A stretch of 64,000 nucleotides of DNA, taken from the NCBI GenBank assembly GCA_963794995.1, contig CAWCFV010000002.1, forward strand, positions 248,001-312,000, in the 5' to 3' direction. The translations under genes were made by a program, and so were the position numbers. The first letter of the stretch is position 1; every line of letters starts with the position of its first letter. This DNA is from CAWCFV01 sp963794995 (GTDB lineage: Bacteria; Actinomycetota; Actinomycetes; JACCUZ01). Below, in pieces: positions 54,605-64,000 of the stretch. The notes beneath the pieces were generated by a model. That model had not been told where the DNA came from. It did not search any database and saw only the letters and a list, made by a program, of their open reading frames with translations.

Positions 54605-56374
54605 ATGTCGTCGACGGACCGTCCAGGTGAGGCCGCACGACGCCGCACGAGCGGTGTCGAGCCGGCCGCAGACCCGCAGGTCAGCGCGCTGCAGGACGAG
54701 GTCGACGCCCTCCGGCAGCGGATCACCGAGTCGCCGCGCCACCTGCGTGCGCTGGAGGAGCGGGTCGGCGACCTGCAGGCCAACCTGGCCGCCGTCACCA
54801 CCCAGAACGAGCGCCTGGTCTCGACCCTCAAGGAGGCGCGTGACCAGATCGTGACCTTGAAGGAGGAGGTCGACCGGCTGGCCCAGCCGCCCGCCGGCTT
54901 CGGCGTCTTCATCACCCGCAACGACGACGACACGGTCGACATCTTCACCGGCGGACGCAAGCTGCGCGTCGCCGTGAGCCCGGGCGTCGAGCTCGACGAC
55001 CTGGTGCGCGGCCAGGAGGTCATGCTCAACGAGGCGATGAACGTGGTCGCGGCGCTGGAGTTCGAGAGCGTCGGCGAGGTCGTCATGCTCAAGGAGGTGC
55101 TGGCCGACGGCGAGCGCGCCCTGGTCGTCGGGCACACCGACGAGGAGAAGGTCGTCCGCCTGGCGGAGCCGCTGCGCCTGGAGCACCTCCGCGTCGGTGA
55201 GTCGCTGCTGCTCGAGCCGCGGTCCGACTACGTCTACGAGCGGGTCCCGAAGTCCGAGGTCGAGGAGCTCGTCCTCGAAGAGGTCCCCGACATCGACTAC
55301 ACGCTGATCGGCGGCCTCGCCGCGCAGATCGAGATGATCCGCGACGCCGTCGAGCTGCCGTACCTGCACCCCGAGCTGTTCCTGGAGCACAAGCTGCGCC
55401 CGCCGAAGGGCGTGCTGCTCTACGGCCCGCCCGGCTGCGGCAAGACCCTGATCGCCAAGGCGGTCGCGAACTCGCTGGCCAAGAAGGTCGCCGAGGTCAC
55501 CGGCAAGCCCGAGGGCCGCTCGTTCTTCCTCAACATCAAGGGCCCCGAGCTGCTCAACAAGTACGTCGGCGAGACCGAGCGGCACATCCGGCTGGTGTTC
55601 TCGCGGGCCCGCGAGAAGGCGTCCGAGGGCACGCCGGTCATCGTGTTCTTCGACGAGATGGACTCGCTGTTCCGCACCCGCGGCTCCGGGGTCTCCTCCG
55701 ACGTCGAGAACACGATCGTCCCGCAGCTGCTGAGCGAGATCGACGGCGTCGAGGGTCTGGAGAACGTCATCGTCATCGGCGCCTCGAACCGCGAGGACAT
55801 GATCGACCCCGCGATCCTGCGGCCGGGCCGCCTGGACGTGAAGATCAAGATCGAGCGGCCGGACGCCGAGTCGGCGCGGGACATCTTCTCGAAGTACATC
55901 CTGGCCGACCTGCCGCTGCACGACGACGACGTCAAGGAGCACGACGGCGACCGGAACGCCACCGTCGCGGCGATGATCCAGCGCACCGTCGAGCGGATGT
56001 ACTCCGAGCTCGAGGAGAACCGCTTCCTCGAGGTCACCTACGCCAACGGTGACAAGGAGGTCCTCTACTTCAAGGACTTCAACTCCGGCGCCATGATCCA
56101 GAACATCGTCGACCGGGCGAAGAAGATGGCGATCAAGGACTTCCTCGACCTCGGCCAGAAGGGCCTGCGGATCTCCCACCTGCTCGCGGCCTGCGTCGAC
56201 GAGTTCAAGGAGAACGAGGACCTGCCCAACACCACGAACCCCGACGACTGGGCCCGCATCTCGGGCAAGAAGGGCGAGCGGATCGTCTACATCCGCACGC
56301 TCATCCAGGGCAAGCAGGGCACCGAGGCGGGTCGTTCCATCGACACCGTCGCCAACACCGGCCAGTACCTCTAG
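54605..56374 (+). CDS. arc: Proteasomal AAA+ ATPase ARC/Mpa
   Basis: 589 residues. N-terminal coiled coil (about 20-95) that recruits Pup, OB domains (about 96-250), AAA module with Walker A GPPGCGKTLIAKAVA (about 276-290) and Walker B VIVFFDEMDS (about 343-352), then the arginine-finger region. The last residues are NTGQYL, the conserved GQYL tail whose penultimate Tyr opens the 20S gate. It unfolds pupylated proteins and feeds the PrcBA core. Its start has GGAGGTGA seven bases upstream. Confidence 0.95.
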   Translation: MSSTDRPGEAARRRTSGVEPAADPQVSALQDEVDALRQRITESPRHLRALEERVGDLQANLAAVTTQNERLVSTLKEARDQIVTLKEEVDRLAQPPAGFGVFITRNDDDTVDIFTGGRKLRVAVSPGVELDDLVRGQEVMLNEAMNVVAALEFESVGEVVMLKEVLADGERALVVGHTDEEKVVRLAEPLRLEHLRVGESLLLEPRSDYVYERVPKSEVEELVLEEVPDIDYTLIGGLAAQIEMIRDAVELPYLHPELFLEHKLRPPKGVLLYGPPGCGKTLIAKAVANSLAKKVAEVTGKPEGRSFFLNIKGPELLNKYVGETERHIRLVFSRAREKASEGTPVIVFFDEMDSLFRTRGSGVSSDVENTIVPQLLSEIDGVEGLENVIVIGASNREDMIDPAILRPGRLDVKIKIERPDAESARDIFSKYILADLPLHDDDVKEHDGDRNATVAAMIQRTVERMYSELEENRFLEVTYANGDKEVLYFKDFNSGAMIQNIVDRAKKMAIKDFLDLGQKGLRISHLLAACVDEFKENEDLPNTTNPDDWARISGKKGERIVYIRTLIQGKQGTEAGRSIDTVANTGQYL

Positions 56375-56392
56375 GCACCCTCACCCCGCCAT

Positions 56393-56449
56393 CGAGTGGC
56401 GCAAGTCGGCTGTGCCGGCGCGCCCTGCGCCGCCGACTCGCGCCACTCG
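56393..56449. repeat. 57-base inverted repeat between arc and dop
   Basis: Arms CGAGTGGCGC (56393-56402) and GCGCCACTCG (56440-56449) pair perfectly, then AGTCGGC (56404-56410) with GCCGACT (56432-56438), and an inner GGCGC/GCGCC stem (56417-56431). It can form a long hairpin, so it may stop arc transcription; it also looks like a dispersed palindromic element because both outer arms are so regular. Confidence 0.75.
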
Positions 56450-56479
56450 TGACGGGGTCTGCCGCGTAGGCTGGCCGGT

Positions 56480-57996
56480 GTGAGCGTGTGGCGGGTGATG
56501 GGGACCGAGACGGAGTACGGGATCAGCGTGCCCGGCAACCCCGGTGCCAACGCGATGCTGATCTCCTCCCAGATCGTCAACGCCTACGCGCAGCCGACCT
56601 CCTCCCGCAACCGGCGGACCCGCTGGGACTTCGAGGAGGAGAACCCGCTGCGCGACGCGCGTGGGTTCGACCTGGCGCGTGAGGTCGCCGACCAGACCCA
56701 GCTCACCGACGAGGACGTCGGCCTGGCCAACGTGATCCTCACCAACGGCGCCCGCTTCTACGTCGACCACGCGCACCCGGAGTACTCGGGGCCGGAGTGC
56801 ACGAACCCGCGCGACGCCCTCATCTGGGACCGCGCGGGCGAGCGGATCATGGCCGAGGCGAGCCGGCGGGCGGCGATGGTCCCGAACACGCCGCCGATCA
56901 ACCTCTACAAGAACAACACCGACAACAAGGGCGCCTCGTACGGCACCCACGAGAACTACCTGATGCGGCGCGAGACGCCGTTCGCCGACATCGTCCGGCA
57001 CCTCACCCCCTTCTTCGTCAGCCGCCAGGTGGTCGCCGGCAGCGGCCGGGTCGGCATCGGCCAGGACGGTCGCAGCGACGGCTTCCAGATCTCCCAGCGG
57101 GCCGACTACTTCGAGGTCGAGGTCGGGCTCGAGACGACGCTGAAGCGCCCGATCATCAACACCCGCGACGAGCCGCACGCAGTCGCGGAGAAGTACCGGC
57201 GGCTGCACGTCATCATCGGCGACGCCAACCTCGCCGAGGTCTCGACCTATCTCAAGCTCGGCACGACCGCGCTGGTCCTCGCGATGATCGAGGACCAGTT
57301 CCTCTCCGCGGACCTCACCGTCGACCGGCCGGTCGCGACGCTGCACGCCGTGTCCCACGACCCGTCGCTGCGCGAGCTGCGTCACCCTCCGCACCGGGCG
57401 GACGCTGACCGCCGTCCAGCTGCAGATGGAGTACGTCGAGCAGGCCCGCAAGTACGTCGAGGACCGGTTCGGCTCCGACGCCGACCCGGTCACCGTCGAG
57501 GTGCTCGACCGCTGGGAGTCCGTCCTGACCCGGCTGGAGACCGACCCGATGTCGCTGTCCCGCGAGCTCGACTGGGTGGCCAAGCTGAAGATCCTGCAGG
57601 GCTACATCGACCGCGACGACCTCGACGTGGAGCTCGCCACGGCTCGAGGCGATCGACCTGCAGTACTCCGACGTCCGGCCGGACAAGGGCCTCTACAACC
57701 GGCTCGCCGCTGCCGGCCGGTTCGACCGGGTCGTCACCGACGCCGAGGTGGACCGGGCGGTGCACGAGCCGCCGGAGGACACCCGGGCCTACTTCCGCGG
57801 CCGGTGCCTGGCGAAGTACCCCGACGACGTCGCCGCCGCCTCGTGGGACTCGGTGATCTTCGACCTCCCCGGGCACGACTCGCTCCAGCGGGTGCCCACG
57901 CTGGAGCCGCTGCGCGGCACGAAGGAGCACGTCGGGGGCCTGCTCGACCGCTGCGACACCGCCGAGCAGCTGGTGGCGGCGCTCACCCGGGGCTGA
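56480..57996 (+). pseudogene. dop: Dop, Pup deamidase/depupylase, two frameshifts
   Basis: Reading through two lesions yields the full 504-residue Dop. The first part starts GTG (MSVWRVMGTETEYGISVPGN), with the Dop loop region QPTSSRNRRTRWDFEEENPL that separates Dop from PafA. One base is inserted at about 57380 (the frame moves from RELR to LVTLRTGRT) and one at about 57641, where ELAT should run on into LEAIDLQYSDVRPDKGLYNR. The C-terminal part ends in GLLDRCDTAEQLVAALTRG. Leaderless TAGGCT lies seven bases before the GTG. Dop removes Pup from substrates and, where Pup ends in Gln, deamidates it. Confidence 0.87.
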
Positions 57997-58069
57997 CCGG
58001 GCTCAGGGGATCGGTCCCGGGTGCCGACTATGGTCGGAGGCAACCAGCGAGGCGGAGGGGCTGCACCAG

Positions 58070-58279
58070 ATGGCCAGCAAGGACACCGGCGGGCAGAAGC
58101 GCGCGAGCAAGACCTCCGAGGAGGTCGACGAGACCCAGGTCGACGAGTCGAGCGACGTCGCCGAGCGCAAGGAGAAGCTCGACAGCGACATCGACTCGAT
58201 GCTGGACGAGATCGACGACGTCCTCGAGGAGAACAGCGAGGACTTCGTGCGAAGTTTCGTGCAGAAGGGCGGCGAGTAG
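58070..58279 (+). CDS. pup: Prokaryotic ubiquitin-like protein Pup
   Basis: 69 residues, disordered and acidic, with the conserved middle DVAERKEKLDSDIDSMLDEI and end ENSEDFVRSFVQKGGE. The C-terminal residue is encoded as Glu, so PafA can use it without prior deamidation. GGAGGGG lies 9-15 bases before the ATG. Confidence 0.96.
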   Translation: MASKDTGGQKRASKTSEEVDETQVDESSDVAERKEKLDSDIDSMLDEIDDVLEENSEDFVRSFVQKGGE

Positions 58280-58362
58280 GACCGGTGCCGCGGCTTCCTG
58301 AGCTCGGCCGGCAGTAGGGTCGGGACCGCAGTCCGACCAACGAACCGAGGGGGAACCAGCAG

Positions 58363-59217
58363 GTGAGCGACTCCGCCGGCTCCGGGCGCCTGCCCGCCGC
58401 GTACCTCACGCCGGGGAGCTCGTCGTTCGCCGAGTTCCTCGGTGCGCACGCCCCCGACCTGCTGCCCGGTCGCCGTACGCCACCGGCCACCGCGCTGACG
58501 ACCGAGGCGCCGCACGGCACCACGATCGTCGCGATGACCTTCCCCGAGGGCATCGTCATGGCCGGCGACCGCAGGGCCACCATGGGCAACTACATCGCCC
58601 AGCGCGACATCGAGAAGGTGTTCCACGCCGACGACCACAGCTGCGTCGGCATCGCCGGCGCGGCCGGCATCGCGATCGAGATGGTGCGGCTGTTCCAGGT
58701 CGAGCTCGAGCACTACGAGAAGATCGAGGGCACCGTGCTCTCCCTCGAGGGCAAGGCCAACCGGCTGGCGCTGATGATCCGCGGGAACCTCGCGATGGCC
58801 ATGCAGGGCCTGGCCGTCGTGCCGCTCTTCGCCGGCTACGACCTCGACGCCGACGAGGGGACCCCCGCCGGCCGGCTGTTCTCCTACGACGTCACCGGCG
58901 GTCGCTACGAGGAGCACAAGTTCCACTCGGTCGGCTCCGGGTCGATGTTCGCCCGCGGCGCGCTGAAGAAGCTCTGGCGCGAGGACCTCACCGCCGAGGA
59001 CGCGGTGACGTGTGCCGTGCAGTCGCTCTACGACGCCGCCGACGAGGACTCCGCGACGGGCGGGCCGGACCTCACCCGGCGGATCTTCCCGGTCGTGTCG
59101 ACCGTGACCTCCGACGGGTACCGCCGGCTCTCCGACGACGAGGTCGGAGCCGTGGTCGACCAGGTCGTCGCCGGCCGGATGGAGAACCCCGGCGGCCCGC
59201 AGGCCCCGGTCCGCTAG
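58363..59217 (+). CDS. prcB: Proteasome beta subunit PrcB
   Basis: 284 residues: a 52-residue propeptide, then the autocleavage junction PHG|TTIVAMTFPEG with nucleophile Thr53, Asp69 in MAGDRRATMGN, and the Lys/Ser set downstream (ELEHYEKIEGTVLSLEGKAN, RGNLAMAMQGLAVVPLFAG, VGSGSMFARGALKKL). GTG start after GAGGGGGAACCAGCAG. It forms the two inner catalytic rings of the 20S core and precedes prcA by 62 bases. Confidence 0.95.
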   Translation: MSDSAGSGRLPAAYLTPGSSSFAEFLGAHAPDLLPGRRTPPATALTTEAPHGTTIVAMTFPEGIVMAGDRRATMGNYIAQRDIEKVFHADDHSCVGIAGAAGIAIEMVRLFQVELEHYEKIEGTVLSLEGKANRLALMIRGNLAMAMQGLAVVPLFAGYDLDADEGTPAGRLFSYDVTGGRYEEHKFHSVGSGSMFARGALKKLWREDLTAEDAVTCAVQSLYDAADEDSATGGPDLTRRIFPVVSTVTSDGYRRLSDDEVGAVVDQVVAGRMENPGGPQAPVR

Positions 59218-59279
59218 GCCGAGGTCCGTCAGCCACCGATGCCCCCCACGACCTCCCACCCCGCCGAGGAGACCGCACC

Positions 59280-60161
59280 GTGACGATGCCGTTCGGATAC
59301 GTCTCGCCCGAGCAGCTGATGAAGGACCGGGCCGACTACGCGCGCAAGGGCATCGCCCGGGGCCGCAGCGTCATCGTCATGCAGTACGACGGGGGCATCG
59401 TCTTCGTCGCCGAGAACCTCTCGCGGGCGTTGCACAAGGTCTCCGAGATCTACGACCGGATCGCCTTCGCCGCGGTCGGCAAGTACAACGAGTTCGAGAA
59501 CCTCCGGATGGCGGGGGTCCGCTACGCCGACCTGCGCGGCTACTCCTACGACCGCCAGGACGTGACCGGCCGCGGCCTCGCCAACGTCTTCGCCCAGACG
59601 CTCGGCACGATCTTCACCGTCGAGTCCAAGCCGTACGAGGTCGAGATCGTCATCGCCGAGGTGGGGGAGACCCCCGACGACGACCAGATCTACCGGCTGA
59701 CCTACGACGGGTCGGTGGCCGACGAGCACGGCTTCGTCGCGATGGGCGGCTCGGCCGAGGTCATCACCCAGGAGCTGACCGAGAAGTACCGCGACGGGCT
59801 CACCCTGGAGCAGGCCCTGCGGCTGGCCGTCGACCTGCTCGGCCGCGACCCCTCGGGCGGTGAGCAGCGCGCGCTCACGGCCGGCCAGCTCGAGGTCGCC
59901 GTCCTGGACCGGACCCGGCCCCGGAGGAGGTTCCGGCGGCTGCCGGGCCCGGCGCTGGGCCGGCTGCTCGGCGACCCCGCCGCGACGGACGAGCCCGCCG
60001 AGCCCGACGAGCCGGACAGCTCGCCGCCGGTGTCCCTGGCCGGTGGGTCGCACGAGCCGCCCGGACCTCCCGGACCTGCCGACGAGCCGACCAGCCGGCC
60101 GACCAACATCGCCGGCCGGCGACGGGGACGGCTAGACCACGAGACAAGGGCTCGCCCTTGA
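59280..60161 (+). CDS. prcA: Proteasome alpha subunit PrcA
   Basis: 293 residues. N-terminus MTMPFGYVSPEQLMKDRADY forms the gate; the body has YARKGIARGRSVIVMQYDGG and RIAFAAVGKYNEFENLRMAG typical of the alpha subunit. The C-terminus carries about 60 extra proline- and acid-rich residues (PDSSPPVSLAGGSHEPPGPP ...) not present in many homologues. GTG at 59280 has GAGGAG eight bases upstream. It forms the outer rings that dock ARC. Confidence 0.94.
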   Translation: MTMPFGYVSPEQLMKDRADYARKGIARGRSVIVMQYDGGIVFVAENLSRALHKVSEIYDRIAFAAVGKYNEFENLRMAGVRYADLRGYSYDRQDVTGRGLANVFAQTLGTIFTVESKPYEVEIVIAEVGETPDDDQIYRLTYDGSVADEHGFVAMGGSAEVITQELTEKYRDGLTLEQALRLAVDLLGRDPSGGEQRALTAGQLEVAVLDRTRPRRRFRRLPGPALGRLLGDPAATDEPAEPDEPDSSPPVSLAGGSHEPPGPPGPADEPTSRPTNIAGRRRGRLDHETRARP

Positions 60162-60323
60162 CGTCGCCCGGACCAGCCCTGGTGCTTGACCGGTGCGACC
60201 GCCGGCCCGGCGAAACGCCCACGTCATCACGGGTCGTCCCGAACCGGACACACCCCGGCTAGCCTGACCGTTTCCCGCACGTCCGCACCTGGGCGTGTGC
60301 GGCCGCGCTCAGCAGGGGGACCG

Positions 60324-62575
60324 GTGGGACCGACGTCGACCATCCGTGCACGACGAGCGAGGGCGCTGGCGGCCCTCACCGCGACGATGCTCACCGTGTC
60401 GCTGGCACCGGCCACGGTCGCTGCGGCGGCCGGTGGTGCCGACACCCGTACCGTGACCTGGCGCGGCGCGTCGGTCACCGTGCCCGCCGACTGGCCGGTG
60501 CGCGAGGTCGAGGGCCGCCCGGGCTGCGTGCGCTTCGACCGGCACGCGGTCTACCTGGGCGACCCCAGCCGCAGCACCTGCCCGGCCCACCTCGTCGGGC
60601 GTACCGGGGCGGTCCACCTCACGACGAAGAGCCTGCAGGGCGTCGTCGCGCCGGACCGGGTGGTCACCTCGGACGGGTCGCGCGTCGCGGTGGTCGTCTC
60701 CGCGGGCGGCGACGTCGCACAGGCCCGGTCGGTCGCCCGGTCGGTCGAGCTGCCCGGCGCATCCAGGCTGCGCGCACCGTCGGGTCCGTCCGACGCGCGC
60801 ACGCTGTCCCGCACCAGCGGCACCCCCGCCGGGCGGCAACCGGCGGCGGTCTCGCCGTCGGACACGATCTACACCGGGCTCGGCTTCGACGCCTGCACCG
60901 CGCAGCCGCTGTCGACGATGGCGGCCTGGTTCGCGAGCTCACCGTTCAAGGCGGCCAACATGTACATCGGCGGCGCGAGCCGTGGCTGCCAGCAGCCCAA
61001 CCTCACCGCGTCGTGGGTCAGCCAGACGATCGCGCAGGGCTGGACGCTGATCCCGACCTACGTCGGTCTGCAGGCGTCCTGCAGCACCTACCCCAACCGG
61101 ATCGTGCCCGCCCAGGCGGCCGCCCAGGGCGCCGCCGGCGCCGACGACGCCATCGCGCAGCTGGGCGCGCTCGGGCTGGGCGTCGGGAACCCCGTGTACT
61201 TCGACCTCGAGGCGTTCTCCTACGGCAACGCCGCCTGCCTCGCCGCATCCCGCACGTTCCTCGACGCCTGGACCGAGCGCCTGCACGCCCGCGGCTACGT
61301 GTCCGGTGTCTACTCCAGCGCGAACACCATGAAGGCCCTGGTCGTCGACACGCAGGGCGACCCGTCGTTCACGCAGCCCGACGCGATCTGGTTCGCGCGC
61401 TGGCCCGCCGACAGCAAGACCCAGCCCGGCGACCCGACCCTGTCCGACCCGGCCATCCCGGACCAGTACTTCGCGAACCACCAGCGCATCCACCAGTTCC
61501 GCGGCGGCCACCAGGAGACCTGGGGCGGCATCACGGTGAACATCGACAGCAACAGCATCGACGCGCCGCTCGCGCCGTCGCAGCTGGCCGCCGAGGGCAG
61601 CTTCGTCACCATCCAGGGCGCCGGGGGTCGTACCGGATCGCGGGCGGTGCCCCGCTGCCGGTGACCGACTGGGCCGCGGTGGGCGGCCAGCAGCCGGTGC
61701 AGCCGCTGTCGCAGACGCAGTTCGACTCGCTCCCGGACCGGGTGTCCGACGGGACCTTCCTGCAGAGCGGTGCCACCGGCCGGATCTGGCGGGTGGTCAA
61801 CGGCGTCGCGACCTACGTCCCGTCCTGGGCGCCCTACGGCGGCCCGCGACCCAGCATCGTGGTCGACCAGGCCGCCCTGGACCATGCCGGCACCGGCGGC
61901 ATCTGGAACCGGCTGGTGAGCGGCACCCCGTCGCCGCGCATGACCGGGCCGGGGTCGGCGGGCACCACCGGCAAGAAGGTGTCCTTCGAGTGGTTCGGCG
62001 GCTACTCCTCCAGCGAGGTCACCGGCTACGACGTGCGGTGGCGCACCGCGCGCTACGACGGTCGCTACGGCAGGTGGAACCGGCCGGCGGCCTGGCAGCG
62101 CACCCGGGTGACCGACGTACCGCTCGGCATGCGGGCCGGCCAGACCTCCTGCGTCTCGGTCCGGGCCCGCAACCGGGCCGGGCAGCGCTCGGGGTGGTCG
62201 ACCCAGCGGTGCGTCGCGCGGGCCCTCGACGACCGGGGCCTGTCCCGGTCGTCGGGCTGGAAGGCGCGCTCCGGCAAGGACGCCTTCTTCGGCGGCACCT
62301 ACCTGACGACGACCCGGAAGGGCGCGACGGTGTCGCGCACCGGCGCCCGGGTCAAGCGTGTCGGCGTGGTGGCCTCCACCTGCCCGACCTGCGGCAAGGT
62401 CGCTGTCCTGCTCGACGGCAAGCGCATCGGCACCGTCCGGCTCGCCGGGCCGCGGCGCGCCAGCCAGGTGCTCATGCTGCCCGCGGTGAGCCGGCAGAAG
62501 GCCACCGTGACCCTGAAGGTGCGCAGCAGCGGCCAGCGGGTCCGGATCGACGGCCTGGTGCTCAGCCGCAGCTGA
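60324..62575 (+). pseudogene. Secreted DUF1906 (Rv2525c-like glycoside hydrolase-like) protein, one frameshift
   Basis: Start GTG at 60324 with AGGGGGA; signal peptide ends near APATVAAAAG. Residues about 180-430 are the DUF1906 TIM-barrel (DTIYTGLGFDACTAQPLSTM, PVYFDLEAF with the Asp/Glu pair, YVSGVYSSANTM, TVNIDSNSID). A single G is missing in the run at 61623-61627, after which the frame continues SYRIAGGAPLPVTDWAAVGG, a fibronectin-III-like domain and a C-terminal beta domain (TCPTCGKVAVLLDGKRIGTV) to the stop at 62575. Restored length is about 750 residues. Role: probably cell-wall associated; not known. It lies inside the proteasome cluster, between prcA and pafA. Confidence 0.82.
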
Positions 62576-62582
62576 GCCCGGG

Positions 62583-63097
62583 TCAGCCCTCCAGGTGCAG
62601 GGCGGCCTCCTCGGCCGAGAGGTCGCCGCCGTCGCGCCCGACGTCGGTGGCGACCGCGTCCTGTCGACGTCGGTGTGCGCCCCCTCGTCGGGGGCCACGA
62701 CCCGGCCGACCGACTCCTCGGCGTACCCGCCGTTCCCGCCGGACCCCTGCGGGTCGCCGTAGGCGTCGCCCAGGACGCGGTCGTCGGTCTCCTCGGGACT
62801 CAGACCGAACAGCTCGGGGTCGTCGGCGACGACGTCGTCGACCGGGTCGTGGCCGTCGCCGTCGGGCACCTCCTCCGCCAGCCGCTGGTCGAGCGACTCA
62901 CCCTGCTCGGCCTCGGCGTGGGTGGTGCCGAACTTCTCGACGCCGAGCGGCCGGTCCTCGGCGCCGGCACCCCGGTCGCCGGGCGGGGTCTCGGGGTCCT
63001 CGTCACGAAGCGACTCAGGCGTCTCGACGAGCCGGTCGCCGTCGGTGTCAGGAGCGCTGTCGGTGTCGAGGTCGGGGTCACGAGGAGGTTCAGTCAT
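62583..63097 (-). pseudogene. DUF5709 domain protein, one frameshift near C-terminus
   Basis: From the ATG at 63097 the protein is acidic and disordered (MTEPPRDPDLDTDSAPDTDG ... DGHDPVDDVVADDPELFGLS), then changes frame at about 62662 where one base is missing; the other frame continues DAVATDVGRDGGDLSAEEAA then LHLEG and the stop, the classical DUF5709 ending. Restored length about 171. Function unknown; in actinobacteria it is a common hydrophilic protein. It converges with the DUF1906 gene. Confidence 0.75.
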
Positions 63098-63157
63098 GTC
63101 CTGCCCCTACCGCCGCGCTGCCCCGGCAAACGTCCGGCCACGGCGTACGGTGGCCGC

Positions 63158-64000
63158 ATGGACCGCCGGATCTTCGGGCTGGAGAACGAGTACGGCGTCA
63201 CGTGCACGTTCAAGGGCCAGCGCCGGCTCTCGCCGGACGAGGTCGCGCGCTACCTGTTCCGCCGGGTCGTGTCCTGGGGACGCAGCAGCAACGTCTTCCT
63301 GCGCAACGGCGCCCGTCTCTACCTCGACGTCGGCAGCCACCCGGAGTACGCCACCCCCGAGTGCGACGACATCCGCGAGCTGGTCGTGCACGACAAGGCA
63401 GGGGAGCGGATCCTCGAGGGCCTGCTGGTCGACGCCGAGCGACGGCTGCGCGAGGAGGGCATCGCCGGCGACGTCTACCTGTTCAAGAACAACACCGACT
63501 CGGCCGGCAACTCCTACGGCTGCCACGAGAACTACCTCGTCGGCCGGCACGGCGAGTTCACCCGGCTCGCCGACGTCCTGATCCCGTTCCTGGTGAGCCG
63601 GCAGATCATCTGCGGTGCCGGAAAGGTCCTGCAGACCCCGCGCGGCGCCGTCTTCTGCGTGAGCCAGCGCGCCGAGCACATCTGGGAGGGCGTGTCCTCG
63701 GCCACCACCCGCTCCCGCCCGATCATCAACACCCGCGACGAGCCGCACGCCGACGCCGAGCGCTACCGCCGGCTGCACGTCATCGTCGGCGACTCGAACA
63801 TGAGCGAGACGACGACGCTGCTCAAGCTCGGCGCCACCGACCTCGTGCTGCGCATGATCGAGGCGAACGTCGTGATGCGCGACCTCACCCTGGAGAACCC
63901 GATCCGGGCGATCCGCGAGATCAGCCACGACATCACCGGCCGCCGGAAGGTGCGCCTGGCCAACGGGCGCGAGGCCAGCGCGCTGGACATCCAGCAGGAG
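63158..64000 (+). CDS. pafA: Pup--protein ligase PafA, cut by window end
   Basis: The first 281 residues are present: MDRRIFGLENEYGVTCTFKG, YLFKNNTDSAGNSYGCHENY, and RSRPIINTRDEPHADAERYR, the glutamine-synthetase-like fold with the metal-binding Glu/His set, and no Dop loop. It attaches the C-terminal Glu of Pup to substrate lysines. TACGGT lies six bases before the ATG (leaderless). It is close in sequence to the dop gene 5 kb upstream, from which it was separated by the core and two disrupted genes. Confidence 0.95.
   Translation, partial: MDRRIFGLENEYGVTCTFKGQRRLSPDEVARYLFRRVVSWGRSSNVFLRNGARLYLDVGSHPEYATPECDDIRELVVHDKAGERILEGLLVDAERRLREEGIAGDVYLFKNNTDSAGNSYGCHENYLVGRHGEFTRLADVLIPFLVSRQIICGAGKVLQTPRGAVFCVSQRAEHIWEGVSSATTRSRPIINTRDEPHADAERYRRLHVIVGDSNMSETTTLLKLGATDLVLRMIEANVVMRDLTLENPIRAIREISHDITGRRKVRLANGREASALDIQQE

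Noticed and set aside
56480..57996. Programmed frameshifting in dop
   Set aside because: Neither junction has a slippery heptamer with a following structure, and two shifts in one gene of a normally single-frame family make error or mutation likelier.

Overview
The window is GC-rich DNA from an actinomycete. The markers are a Pup-proteasome locus (ARC ATPase, Dop, Pup, PrcB, PrcA, PafA), the mycothiol ligase MshC, an LLM-class F420-type oxidoreductase, the DUF3090/SCO1664/MSMEG_4193 families found almost only in Actinobacteria, and many -10 hexamers of type TANNNT lying 6-8 bases before an ATG or GTG (leaderless genes). I cannot place it below phylum/class with confidence. Both ends cut a gene (NfeD-like protein at the left, pafA at the right).

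Layout. 0-14.5 kb holds assorted housekeeping and envelope genes: NfeD/SPFH pair, SLT-type lytic transglycosylase, TSUP transporter, SpoU/TrmH rRNA methylase, DUF1206 membrane protein, a lipoprotein with a complete set of PHM/DBH-type copper ligands, an SDR, a SatD-like regulator with a coupled membrane protein, a VOC-GrpB fusion, an acVLRF1 ribosome-rescue factor, a GNAT protein converging on a GGDEF-EAL protein, and PPK2. 14.5-21.7 kb is a catabolic island: an operon of aldehyde dehydrogenase, a 56-residue membrane microprotein, an NCS1 permease and a dimethylglycine-dehydrogenase-like flavoprotein, with a divergent PucR regulator. 21.8-28.2 kb is accessory: an anti-sigma-like ATPase fused to metOD1, an MFS transporter with a broken partial copy on the other side of a VOC/YecM-like gene, DUF421, and small hypotheticals of visibly lower GC ending at tRNA-Leu(GAG).

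28.3-64 kb is a conserved actinobacterial block: M20 peptidase, DUF5703, aldo/keto reductase and LLM oxidoreductase sharing a back-to-back promoter, UppP, two M23 endopeptidases, CorA, phosphomutase-DUF3090-SCO1664-MshC, RfbB/GntR, PAC2, MetH, HAD hydrolase, an ABC exporter, RecB-like nuclease, M50 protease, TrmI and then the proteasome genes. PAC2, TrmI, ARC, Dop, Pup, PrcBA and PafA together form the pupylation and degradation neighbourhood. Pup ends in GGE, so Dop deamidation is not needed for ligation.

A striking property is that several genes are broken by single-base insertions or deletions: metH (eight lesions including one nonsense codon), dop (two), the second M23 gene, a DUF1906 secreted protein and a DUF5709 gene. 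The reading frames on either side of each lesion are well conserved. This is either sequence error in an otherwise real genome or very recent decay, and it must be settled before any biological reading.
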